Below, piece by piece: positions 56,265 through 64,000 of a stretch of 64,000 nucleotides of DNA; position 1 is the first letter of the stretch; each line of letters begins with the position of its first letter. Made by a program: the position numbers and the translations under genes. Source of the DNA: Gammaproteobacteria bacterium (lineage in GTDB: Bacteria; Pseudomonadota; Gammaproteobacteria; Acidiferrobacterales; Sulfurifustaceae); assembly GCA_016199745.1 (NCBI GenBank), contig JACQFZ010000022.1, forward strand, positions 1 to 64,000, read 5' to 3'. The notes below the pieces were generated by a model that was not told the origin of the DNA, ran no database searches, and saw only the letters and a program-made list of their open reading frames with translations.

Positions 56265-56661
56265 GTCGCGCCACGAGCACGCGGCGTCCGTCTTCGGTAA
56301 TGCATCGTCGGCCTATTCATACGTCAGGAGTATCGCTATATAAAGCTTAAGATGTAACGGCAGTATTGCCCCGCAGCCGTCTGCGGAGGTGGTGTGTTAC
56401 TTTCGACCATCTCAGTGAAGGGGGCATCCCATCCTGGCGAAAGAACTCCCGCTTCGCGGGATGACACCGCACTAATCGGAGCTTGCTAAACGACGAGATG
56501 GACCCGGTGCCCGTCACTGGGTTTAAACTTATGTCCGTTGGATTGACGGTCAAGCGACTGTTGATCGCCCATACCGATCAATAGGTTTACGCTGTAAGGA
56601 AGTCCGCGTCGTACCGACCAAGCCACATCGCCGATCATTCTCTGCAAACGTGAGGTGGACC
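56265..56661. other. Intergenic with half a palindromic repeat
   Basis: A CTCCCGCTTCGCGGGATGAC hairpin at about 56445-56465 is one arm of the repeat seen at 1267-1349. Nothing else is recognised; no gene above chance. Confidence 0.4.
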
Positions 56662-57312
56662 ATGCTCTCCTTTATGAAGAAGACCGCCATGCCCAAGCCC
56701 AATGACGCGCCGCCCGGAAGAACCGAGGCGATGCCGGTGCCCGATCGGCACTACGTGAACGGCCATCCACTGAAGCCGCCGTTCGCCGCCGGCCTGGAGA
56801 CGGCGATGTTCGGCCTCGGTTGTTTCTGGGGCGCCGAGCGCAAGTTCTGGCAATTACCAGGCGTGTACACCACCGCTGTTGGTTATGCCGGCGGTTATAC
56901 ACCGAACGCGACCTATCACGAAGTCTGCAGCGGCATGACCGGTCATAACGAAGTGGTGTTGGTCGTGTTCGATCCGAAGGTCGTGAGCTACGCCGATCTC
57001 TTGAAGGTATTTTGGGAATCGCACGATCCAACGCAGGGCATGTGCCAAGGCAACGACGTCGGTACGCAATATCGGTCGGGTATTTACCTCTACAACGATG
57101 CCCAGAAGCAACTGGCGAATGCCGCCCGTACTGCGTTTGAGCAACGGCTGAACAGCGCTGGCTTCGGGCGCATTACCACCGAGATTATCGATGCGCCGGA
57201 GTTTTATTACGCCGAGGAGTATCACCAGCAATATCTCGCCAAGAATCCCGACGGCTACTGCGGTCTCGGCGGTACCGGCGTTACCTGTCCGGTGGGCATC
57301 ATCGATACCTAA
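56662..57312 (+). CDS. msrA: Peptide methionine sulfoxide reductase A
   Basis: Catalytic Cys in [19 protein letters not shown], then [20 protein letters not shown] and resolving Cys region [15 protein letters not shown] are visible. No signal peptide, so it is cytoplasmic, unlike the copy at 52586. GAGGTGG precedes ATG 56662. Confidence 0.94.
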   Translation: MLSFMKKTAMPKPNDAPPGRTEAMPVPDRHYVNGHPLKPPFAAGLETAMFGLGCFWGAERKFWQLPGVYTTAVGYAGGYTPNATYHEVCSGMTGHNEVVLVVFDPKVVSYADLLKVFWESHDPTQGMCQGNDVGTQYRSGIYLYNDAQKQLANAARTAFEQRLNSAGFGRITTEIIDAPEFYYAEEYHQQYLAKNPDGYCGLGGTGVTCPVGIIDT

Positions 57313-57575
57313 GTCGACAGCGAGCGCGCAGCAGGGTGCTGCGCGCTTACTTGCGATTTTCGATGAAAGCCACGCATGCAGCGGGCGGCTTGTTGTTCGC
57401 GGGCTTGCAGGGTCCGCGCCATTCAATTCCATTTAGCTTACCCAGTTGTTGTCTTGATCGTGTGACCGGCGCACGGTGCAACCTCGTGCAAATTGAGATA
57501 ACTTTCGCGGCGTCATCGCGCTGGCGTTTAGCGCTGGCTTATCCAACGGACGAACGAAGAACACGAGGAATTTCT

Positions 57576-59219
57576 ATGGCCAAAACCCCGCTGTTGTCTG
57601 CCCTGAAGAAATTATTTGCCGATCATCGTACGGCACGTAGTCTCGGTATCGAGGTCGAGCAGTTGCAGGAGTTGCGGCGCCAGGCGCGTGCCGTGCAGAC
57701 CGAGACGCGGCGTGACTTTCTGCGCTACAGCGTTGTCGGTGCCGTCGCGCTGACGTTGCCGTTGGCGCGGCCGAGCTTCGCCAAAACCGCGCCACGTATT
57801 GCCATCGTCGGTGCTGGCATTGCCGGTTTGACGTGCGCGTACGAACTGCGTCGTCGCGGCATTCAGGCGACAGTCTATGAGGCGTCCGATCGCGTAGGTG
57901 GCCGTATGTTTTCCAGCCGCGCCGACACGTGGGATGGCAACCAGGTGAGCGAGTGGGGTGGTGAGTTGATCGATTCCGATCACACGACGATTCGATCGCT
58001 CACGAAGCGTTTCAATCTACCGCTCGATAATCTGCTCGATGCGCAGCCGAAAGGTTCGGATGAGGTCTATCATTTCTTTGGCCGCTACTATTCGAAGAAA
58101 GACGCCGATCGGGATTTCTCGCAGATCTTTGCAGCGCTGACCGACGATACCAAAACGGCGGGTGACGTGAGTTGGGATTCGTTTACGCCGGCGTCACAAG
58201 CACTGGATCGCATGACCGTGCACGAGTGGATCGACTCGCGTGTAGCCGGTAGACATAGCTCGCCGCTCGGTCAGTTGCTCGATGTGGCTTACGCTATCGA
58301 GTACGGCGCTGACACCATCGATCAATCGGCGCTCAATTTGATTTATTTGCTAGGCTCGCAACCGGACGCAAGCGGCAAGAGCTTGTCGGTCTTCGGCGAA
58401 TCCGACGAGCGTTTCCACATCCGCGGCGGTAACGATCAACTGCCAAAGGCGATCGCGAAGGCTCTCGGCGAGCAGACGGTGCGCCACAACATGGCGCTGA
58501 AGAGCGTCAGCAAAACCGGCAATACCTATCGTTTGGCATTCGATGGCGCGAACGACGTTGAAACAGATTTCGTCGTATTGGCGTTGCCGTTCACCGTGTT
58601 GCGCGAGCTTGATTTTGCGCAAGCCGATTTCGACGAGCGCAAAGTGCAGGCGATTCGCGAGCTCGGCGCCGGTCATAGTGCCAAGCTGCAATTGCAGTTC
58701 AGTCAGCGTTTGTGGCGCGGCCGCGGCCCCTGGCCCGGTCGCGGCAACGGTTCGAGTTACGCCGACACCGGTTATCAAGCGACTTGGGAAGTGACGCGAG
58801 CGCAGCCCGGAAAGAACGGCATTCTCACGTTTTTCCTCGGTGGCAAGCCGGTCGATGCGATGGTAACCGATACACCGTTCGGCACAGCACGCCAACCGCA
58901 GGTGGTTACCGACGCCGAACGTACGTTGAAGCAAGCGGAGATCGTATTTCCCGGGTTGACCGCGCTTTGGAGCGGTAAGGCGACGCAGTCGTTGTGGCAC
59001 TTGAATCCGCTGGCGCGTTGCTCGTATGCGTATTATCGCGCCGGGCAGTACACGCAATTCGGCGGTTACGAGAAGGTGCGCCAAGGCGGCGTGCTGTTCT
59101 GCGGCGAGCATACCTCGGGCGACTTTCAGGGATACATGGAAGGCGGTGCGTCCGAAGGCAAGCGCGCTGCTGCCGAGCTGGCAAAGCTATTGCGTAGTGG
59201 TATGCCGAAAGCCGCGTAA
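57576..59219 (+). CDS. Flavin amine oxidase with Tat signal
   Basis: A twin-arginine-type signal (RRDFLRYSVVGAVALTLPLA, about residues 45-65) is preceded by a 45-residue extension. An FAD dinucleotide fold follows (RIAIVGAGIAGLTCAYELRR), then RVGGRMFS and a C-terminal FAD-binding FCGEHTSGDFQGYMEGGA, as in monoamine/polyamine oxidases. It likely oxidises an amine in the periplasm. ATG 57576 follows GAGGAATTT; upstream open frame to 57336 is not conserved. Confidence 0.9.
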   Translation: MAKTPLLSALKKLFADHRTARSLGIEVEQLQELRRQARAVQTETRRDFLRYSVVGAVALTLPLARPSFAKTAPRIAIVGAGIAGLTCAYELRRRGIQATVYEASDRVGGRMFSSRADTWDGNQVSEWGGELIDSDHTTIRSLTKRFNLPLDNLLDAQPKGSDEVYHFFGRYYSKKDADRDFSQIFAALTDDTKTAGDVSWDSFTPASQALDRMTVHEWIDSRVAGRHSSPLGQLLDVAYAIEYGADTIDQSALNLIYLLGSQPDASGKSLSVFGESDERFHIRGGNDQLPKAIAKALGEQTVRHNMALKSVSKTGNTYRLAFDGANDVETDFVVLALPFTVLRELDFAQADFDERKVQAIRELGAGHSAKLQLQFSQRLWRGRGPWPGRGNGSSYADTGYQATWEVTRAQPGKNGILTFFLGGKPVDAMVTDTPFGTARQPQVVTDAERTLKQAEIVFPGLTALWSGKATQSLWHLNPLARCSYAYYRAGQYTQFGGYEKVRQGGVLFCGEHTSGDFQGYMEGGASEGKRAAAELAKLLRSGMPKAA

Positions 59220-59345
59220 ATCAATTTGGTACTGTCATATCGGCGCGGACGCGATCTTCGCATCCGCGCTGTTTTTTTGCGCTTGCATCTACATTTGTTC
59301 CCTCGAATAATGCCCCGCAATTTCCAATCGTCGTTCATTGATGCC

Positions 59346-59891
59346 ATGAAAAAAATCGAACACGCTCTCGAAATCTTGATGTTCAACAGTCGCTGGTTAT
59401 TGGCGCCGTTTTATATCGGCCTGGTCGTCGGCATCGGTATGTTGCTGGTGAAGTTCGTGCAAGAATTTTTCCATATTGTGCCGCACTTATTCAGCAGCAG
59501 CGAAAGCGATCTCATTCTGTCGGTACTGACGTTGGTCGATATGTCGCTGGTGGCGAATTTATTATTGATGATCATTTTCAGCGGTTACGAGAACTTCGTT
59601 TCGAAGATCAATACCGGTGATCACGAAGATCGTCCGGCCTGGATGGGCAAGGTCGATTTCTCCGGCCTCAAGGTGAAATTGATCGCCTCGATCGTTGCAA
59701 TTTCGGCGATCGAGTTGTTGAAGACGTTCGTGAAAGTCGAAGGACTCGAGCCGGAACAGTTGTCCTGGAGCGGGCCGATCGCCTGGAAGGTGTTGATCCA
59801 CGTCGTGCTGATTGTCTCCGGCGTATTGTTCACGGTCATGGACCGCATTGCCGAAGGTACATCGCATGGCAAGAAGCAAAACGACCACTAG
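59346..59891 (+). CDS. YqhA/UPF0114 membrane protein
   Basis: About four membrane segments, with SRWLLAPFYIGLVVGIGML, DLILSVLTLVDMSLVANLL and IIFSGYENFVSKI as family marks. The start at 59346 matches the E. coli YqhA N-terminus; ATG 59310 is the alternative. Function unknown. The next gene starts 5 bases later. Confidence 0.92.
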   Translation: MKKIEHALEILMFNSRWLLAPFYIGLVVGIGMLLVKFVQEFFHIVPHLFSSSESDLILSVLTLVDMSLVANLLLMIIFSGYENFVSKINTGDHEDRPAWMGKVDFSGLKVKLIASIVAISAIELLKTFVKVEGLEPEQLSWSGPIAWKVLIHVVLIVSGVLFTVMDRIAEGTSHGKKQNDH

Positions 59892-59896
59892 TCGCT

Positions 59897-60379
59897 ATGC
59901 CTAAGCGCCGCCGTCGAATCCTCTTCTGGTTCGCGGCGGCGTTTTTGTTTTTGGGGATAGCCGATTGCACGAAACGCGAGTCGCCGGAGGCGCGCGTGCG
60001 TTCGTTATTGGAGCAGGCTGAGCAGGCGGCCGAGAAGAAGGATCTTGCCGCGTTGCGCGGCTATATTTCAGAACGTTATCGCGATGACGACGGCAACGAT
60101 CGGCGCGCGATCGAGGGTGTGTTGCGGTTTTATTTTTTGCGGCAACAAACGATTCATCTTTATACGCGTATCGACGAGGTGACGTTGCCGCAACCAGGGC
60201 AGGCGCAGGTGGTGTTGTTTGTCGGCATGGCGGGGCGGCCGGTGGCGAGTGCCGAAGAGTTGGCGCGGCTCGAGGCGGACCTTTTTCGGTTCGATTTTGA
60301 GTTGGCGGAGGAAGAGGGTGAGTGGCGCGTGCTGCGGGCGAAGTGGCGGCGGGGGGAGGTGGGGGATTTTGTTCGGTAG
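59897..60379 (+). CDS. Hypothetical membrane-anchored or lipoprotein
   Basis: A basic N-terminus and hydrophobic segment end at LGIADC, which loosely fits a lipobox. A soluble NTF2-like domain may follow (SLLEQAEQAAEKKDLAALRG, YISERYRDDDGNDRRAIEGV). About 160 residues; close behind yqhA, so likely co-transcribed. Confidence 0.65.
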   Translation: MPKRRRRILFWFAAAFLFLGIADCTKRESPEARVRSLLEQAEQAAEKKDLAALRGYISERYRDDDGNDRRAIEGVLRFYFLRQQTIHLYTRIDEVTLPQPGQAQVVLFVGMAGRPVASAEELARLEADLFRFDFELAEEEGEWRVLRAKWRRGEVGDFVR

Positions 60380-60408
60380 GTTGAATCGCCCCGTAGGGGC
60401 GATTCAAC
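60380..60408. terminator. Bidirectional hairpin between convergent genes
   Basis: GTTGAATCGCCCC-GTA-GGGGCGATTCAAC is a perfect 13-bp stem between stops at 60379 and 60411. The core matches the hairpin at 37085-37107. Confidence 0.8.
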
Positions 60409-60410
60409 TC

Positions 60411-61718
60411 CTACAACAACATCGACAACAACGTCGCAATCCCCAAGAACGACGAGAAGCCAACCACATCCGTAACCGTCGTCAGCAAAATCGACGATGC
60501 CTGTGCCGGATCCTGACCGAGACGAGTGAGTATGATCGGAATTAACGCACCGGTTAGACCCGCAGTGGAAAGCGACAGCACCATGGCGATGCCCATCACC
60601 AACGCCAAACCGTACGAGCGGCTCCAGAGATAAACGGCGGCGCTTGTCGTCACGGCTATCGCCAAGCCGTTCAATAGTGCGACGTTGATTTCCTTGAAGA
60701 CCACCTTCGGCCAATGACGCACGCCGATTTCGCGTAGCGCCAAGCCGCGCATCGTCACTGCTAGTGCTTGCGCGCCGGTGTTGCCGGCTTGGCCGGCGAC
60801 GACCGGCATCAGCACTGCTAGGGCGGTGAATTTAGCGATGGTGTCTTCGAATAGACCGACGACCGAGGCGGCGATGAATGCGGTTAGCAAATTGATGTGC
60901 AGCCACGGCAAGCGCTTGCCGACCGAAAACGTGACGCCCGACAACGCGCGCTCGTCTTTGCTGACACCGACCATGGTTTGAATGTCGAGGCTGGCCTCTT
61001 CTTGCAGGGCGGTTACCAACGCCGATTGATGAATCATGCCGATCAGGCGACCGGCGAAGTCGACCACGGGTAGGCCGGCGAGTTTGTACTGTTCCAGTTT
61101 TTCGACGACTTCTTCGCGCGGTGCGGTGTCGGTTACGGCCGCCAACACCGGTTTAGCAATCGACTGCAATTTTTGTCGCGGGTCGGCTAACGCCACGTCG
61201 TGAATTTCGACGCGGCCGCTGAGTAAACCGTCGTCGTCGATCAACAGCAGCTCGCCGCGGGCGTGTGACTTCAACGCGCGTAATCGATTCAGCGCCTCGC
61301 GCGCGGTCATGTCGCCGCGGAACGGCAGGATGTGCGGGTTCATTAAGCGGCCGGCGGTATCTATTGGATACTGCAACATCGATCGCAATTCGGTGGCGAC
61401 GCGCGTGTCGAGGATCGCCAGGTAGTGCGCGCGCTTGTCGACATCCTGGCGGTTGAGCAGCGCCGTAGCCGCGGTCGGTTCGAGGCCGGTGAGCAGATGG
61501 CGCGCGGTGGCATCCGGAAGTTGCGCGAACAGGGCGTCGGCGACGTCGGCCACCAAGTGCGGCCAGATCGACACGGTGACGGTTGCCGGTTGTGCCGTCA
61601 GCACTTCGGCGGCGGCACGCGTCGGCATCGCCTCTAAGTGCTTGGCGGCTTCGGTCGGATGACCGAGCAGGAAGCGGCGGTTGAGCGCAACGATGGCGGA
61701 AACGGCGCTAGTGCTCAT
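60411..61718 (-). CDS. mgtE: MgtE-type magnesium transporter
   Basis: An N-terminal MgtE helical domain (ALNRRFLLGHPTEAAKHLEA), a CBS pair (MNPHILPFRGDMTAREALNR; LAGLPVVDFAGRLIGMIHQ) and a five-helix pore domain (MPVVAGQAGNTGAQALAVTM, the Mg2+ pore motif) are visible. About 435 residues. ATG 61718 overlaps the end of the upstream gene by 11 bases. Last gene of a three-gene operon. Confidence 0.92.
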   Translation of the reverse strand: MSTSAVSAIVALNRRFLLGHPTEAAKHLEAMPTRAAAEVLTAQPATVTVSIWPHLVADVADALFAQLPDATARHLLTGLEPTAATALLNRQDVDKRAHYLAILDTRVATELRSMLQYPIDTAGRLMNPHILPFRGDMTAREALNRLRALKSHARGELLLIDDDGLLSGRVEIHDVALADPRQKLQSIAKPVLAAVTDTAPREEVVEKLEQYKLAGLPVVDFAGRLIGMIHQSALVTALQEEASLDIQTMVGVSKDERALSGVTFSVGKRLPWLHINLLTAFIAASVVGLFEDTIAKFTALAVLMPVVAGQAGNTGAQALAVTMRGLALREIGVRHWPKVVFKEINVALLNGLAIAVTTSAAVYLWSRSYGLALVMGIAMVLSLSTAGLTGALIPIILTRLGQDPAQASSILLTTVTDVVGFSSFLGIATLLSMLL

Positions 61719-62547
61719 GGCGGTTGCGAACGTTGAAGAAGGAGATGGCAGCGCGGATGACACTGGCGACACCGAACCAGTACGTGTTGACGACGGTATT
61801 GAGCGTGTCGCCAACCAGTTGCGGTGTCGATGTCGACGATTGCTGCGCGCAAGCGCGCACCAGCGCGCCGTACGGCAACGCGCCGATGAAACGGCCGTGG
61901 TGATCGACCACCGCCAGCGCGTGAAAATCGCGCCATGCCGGATGATCCTGCGCCGCCGACAACGGCGCGCGTGCGGACAGCGTCGGTGCCGGTTGTTTCA
62001 TGACTTCGGCGATCGGCGTCTTGTTGGGCACACGCACGACATCGGCCAACCGAGCAATGCCCTGCAGGCGTTGATCGATGTTGACGACATAAAAATAATC
62101 GCCGAGGTCGTGATGCGCGCGGCGTAAGCGCTCCAAGGCTTCTTTGACGGTGGCATCGGGCGGCAATGCCGGTGCGCGCGAATCGATCCAGGCGCCGACG
62201 GTGTCGTCGGGATAGCTCAGCAGTAAGCGCAGCGTCAGCGCAATACCGGCGGGCAACTGGGCGAGTAAGCGTTCGCGCGCTTCATCCGGTAAATGTCGTA
62301 GCAGATCGGCGCCGGCCTGCGGCGCGAACCGCCGCAATAGCACGATCACCAATCGCGGTTTCAGATTTTCCAGACAGCGCGCGGCGTGTGCCGGCAACAA
62401 GTGCTTCAAGATATCGATCGCCAGTTGGCCGGAAATCGAATTGAGCAGCGCGGCGCAATTGGCCGGTGGTACGTGCTCGAGCACGCGCGCTGCCTCGGCC
62501 GGATGGGCTTCGAGGAAGGCGCGTGTCAGGCCGTTGACCTTAGCCAT
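61708..62547 (-). CDS. MgtE-like cytoplasmic domain protein lacking the pore
   Basis: This 279-residue protein has the MgtE superhelical domain (FLEAHPAEAARVLEHVPP, LLRHLPDEARERLLAQLP) and a CBS pair (LPPDATVKEALERLRRAHHD; FHALAVVDHHGRFIGALPYG), then ends after a short hydrophobic helix (VNTYWFGVASVIRAAISFF). It lacks the membrane pore. It may form a mixed sensor with the full MgtE next door. Starts overlap with mscS by 8 bases. Confidence 0.88.
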   Translation of the reverse strand: MAKVNGLTRAFLEAHPAEAARVLEHVPPANCAALLNSISGQLAIDILKHLLPAHAARCLENLKPRLVIVLLRRFAPQAGADLLRHLPDEARERLLAQLPAGIALTLRLLLSYPDDTVGAWIDSRAPALPPDATVKEALERLRRAHHDLGDYFYVVNIDQRLQGIARLADVVRVPNKTPIAEVMKQPAPTLSARAPLSAAQDHPAWRDFHALAVVDHHGRFIGALPYGALVRACAQQSSTSTPQLVGDTLNTVVNTYWFGVASVIRAAISFFNVRNRHEH

Positions 62548-63376
62548 TCGGGTCGTTGCCCATCAGCAGCACGGTCGGTTGTTCGCTGAAAAATTTGGCG
62601 GGCAATGTAACGCGACCCTCGGCGGTTTCGAGGATGACGGCCGTCGGCGTGAGCGCGAGGATCCGGCCTTCGTAGTTGGCGATACGAATTCGTTGACCGA
62701 CACGGTAGAGCGTGCGCACCGACTGGCCGCTGATGAGATTGGCGACGAAAGTCTTGCTGCCTAAGCTCACCGCCAAGGCGACGCCGCCGAGGAAAGTCCC
62801 GAGTACCACCGACGCCAAGATGACGAGGAAGGTGGTGTTGACGCCGATCTGCTCGGCACCGATGACGACGGCGGTGACGAGAATGACGAGTTGGGCAAGG
62901 CGGCCGAGCAGTAGCCGTTGATGTTCCTCGAGCGGAGCGGTGGCGATGACGACATCGCGCGCTAGCGTGCTGACCAGAAAGCCGGCAAGGACGATAAGCG
63001 CACCGACGAACAGCGTCGGCAAGTAGAACACGACGCGGTTGACCCAGGCGGTAAAAGCATCGAGCTCGAGCACTTGCGTCGCCAGCGCCAGGAAGAACAG
63101 GATCGTCGCCCAGAAGACGATGCTGCCGAGCGCGCGACCCCACGTCGGTGTCAGCGATGTTCCGGGTGGCAACGGGCGTTTAACCAGTTGCAGGATCGCA
63201 TGCTCCAGCAAATTGACCAGACGTACCGCACCGCCGCTCAATAAGCGGGCGACGATCCATCCAAGCATTAACAGACCGAGACCACCGAGAATGTTTGGCA
63301 GGTAGTCGATGGTGGGCGCGAACCAATACAAAAAGTCGCTGACGAGGGTGTGAATCCAATTAACCATGTCGTTCAT
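62540..63376 (-). CDS. MscS-family mechanosensitive channel
   Basis: Several membrane segments lead to an MscS-like beta domain (NLISGQSVRTLYRVGQRIRI, GRILALTPTAVILETAEGRV). The pore helix is Gly/Ala-rich (VVLGTFLGGVALAVSLGSKT). It likely gates ions under membrane tension. First gene of the operon with two MgtE-type genes. Confidence 0.88.
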   Translation of the reverse strand: MNDMVNWIHTLVSDFLYWFAPTIDYLPNILGGLGLLMLGWIVARLLSGGAVRLVNLLEHAILQLVKRPLPPGTSLTPTWGRALGSIVFWATILFFLALATQVLELDAFTAWVNRVVFYLPTLFVGALIVLAGFLVSTLARDVVIATAPLEEHQRLLLGRLAQLVILVTAVVIGAEQIGVNTTFLVILASVVLGTFLGGVALAVSLGSKTFVANLISGQSVRTLYRVGQRIRIANYEGRILALTPTAVILETAEGRVTLPAKFFSEQPTVLLMGNDPNG

Positions 63377-63418
63377 TGTTGTCTCGCAGCGGCAACCCCG
63401 GGCTGCCGGTTAAATACG

Positions 63419-63595
63419 CTAACTCTGTTTGACCAAGTACATTTTTTCCAAGGTAATTTTTCCTTCTTTCGCCAACTGTACCGCATGCTGTGTTAGATCA
63501 GTCATGCCTTCGAGGTTAGCTTGCTCGCGAATTTCCGACGCTGGTCGGCCGCCATCGATCATCCGGCGGATTTCCGGTGCGACGCGCAACGTCAT
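63419..63595 (-). pseudogene. C-terminal fragment of a GspE/PilB-type ATPase
   Basis: The 58-codon frame reads MTLRVAPEIRRMIDGGRPAS, then EIREQANLEGMTDLTQHAVQ and GKITLEKMYLV, like the end of type II secretion/type IV pilus ATPases (EIRRMI..G.....IREQA..EGM..L...A......G.T..E). Walker motifs and the rest of the gene are absent upstream. It is either a relic or a small stand-alone domain. Confidence 0.5.
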
Positions 63596-63664
63596 AGGCC
63601 AGCGCTTTGTAAGTATATGCCGCGCACAACCGAGCAGAGATCCGTCGGCCGAGGATGAAGTGCA

Positions 63665-64000
63665 CTACGGTGCGACGATTTTGAGAACGCGACCGCCGCT
63701 GTGGTCGGCGACGTAAAGTTCGAGCTCGTCGTCTTGACCAAAGCTGCTGATGTTAGGGAGGGTAGTGATGCCGAGCTTGCCGGCGATCTTGTCGGTCAGC
63801 GACGGACCGATGAGTTCTTGCTGCCGTGTCACCTTATGACCGTCGTAACGCAGACCGGCGAGGCGTTTGCTCACATAATCGCCGTACAAATAGGTGCCGC
63901 ACAGTCCGGGCACGGCGCGACCGCGATAGACAAAACCGCCGGTGATGGAAAAGCCGAACTCGCTGTAGTGGTATGTATGGATCGGTGGTTTTAGCCCGGT
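63665..64000 (-). CDS. PQQ-dependent sugar dehydrogenase-like protein, partial
   Basis: The C-terminal ~110 residues are present; the gene runs off the window edge. FSITGGFVYRGRAVPGLCGT, YLYGDYVSKRLAGLRYDG and FGQDDELELYVADHSGGRVL are typical of the soluble glucose/aldose dehydrogenase beta-propeller (GSDH/HHIP-like). Confidence 0.85.
   Translation of the reverse strand, partial: TGLKPPIHTYHYSEFGFSITGGFVYRGRAVPGLCGTYLYGDYVSKRLAGLRYDGHKVTRQQELIGPSLTDKIAGKLGITTLPNISSFGQDDELELYVADHSGGRVLKIVAP

Noticed and set aside
57336..57575. Upstream extension of the amine oxidase frame
   Set aside because: Not conserved, and it would bury the Tat signal deeper; ATG 57576 has a ribosome site.

Overview
The window looks like chromosomal DNA from a GC-rich gammaproteobacterium. 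The inference rests on the housekeeping genes: a fused RlmKL 23S rRNA methyltransferase, ATP-dependent PEP carboxykinase, a YbiT-type ABC-F protein, YqhA/UPF0114, DUF1244, DUF1840 and three CspA-type cold-shock genes, with frequent GTG/TTG starts. No rRNA, tRNA, CRISPR array or complete insertion sequence was seen. I cannot name the genus.

Region 1 (1-10.6 kb) is accessory and toxin-rich. It opens with a possible tail of an upstream gene and a 5'-damaged Fic gene. Next is an AT-richer cassette of an Hcp tube protein, a Tse2-like toxin and a Tsi2-like immunity protein, a type VI secretion cargo module with no other secretion genes in the window. A DUF4143-type AAA ATPase and a frameshifted hsdR remnant follow. 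Then comes a LysM protein with a hydrophobic C-terminus and five tandem copies of a membrane-anchored family sharing FHHE(F/L)SS and ENDFN signatures. Copies 1-2 and 3-4 are a tandem duplication of about 2,018 bp that also carried the 3' end of the LysM gene, leaving an orphan tail between copies 2 and 3. Copy 4 is frameshifted. The layout resembles effector-tip plus immunity expansion, but function is unproven.

Region 2 (10.6-25 kb) holds a deleted AraC-family pseudogene divergent from a methyltransferase, a cold-shock gene, PhnA/YjdM, a metallophosphoesterase, an OafA-like acyltransferase, a Nudix hydrolase, an SLT-type transglycosylase, coniferyl aldehyde dehydrogenase and YbiT. A MITE-like element with terminal inverted repeats and an 11-bp flanking direct repeat lies at 20.8-21.1 kb.

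Region 3 (25.4-30.3 kb) has an unusual three-gene set: a Gln/Ala/Gly-rich repeat protein, an 87-residue protein and a subtilisin-like protease. The repeat protein and the protease share a QGW(I/L)G motif. It is followed by a decayed glycogen phosphorylase gene.

Region 4 (30.5-64 kb) is mostly ordinary metabolism and envelope functions: DUF1993, DUF481 outer-membrane protein, YgjP-like peptidase, GST, PtxD-like phosphite dehydrogenase, FAH hydrolase, NRDE protein, truncated globin, ParB-like protein, dienelactone hydrolase, RlmKL, PckA, LOG protein, GNAT, Dabb, a CHASE2-SH3-M48 operon, two MsrA proteins, a GGDEF cyclase, two Crp-like regulators, a Tat-exported amine oxidase, YqhA and an MscS-MgtE(N/CBS)-MgtE operon. 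The window ends inside a PQQ-type sugar dehydrogenase gene. Dispersed GC-rich palindromes recur between genes throughout.
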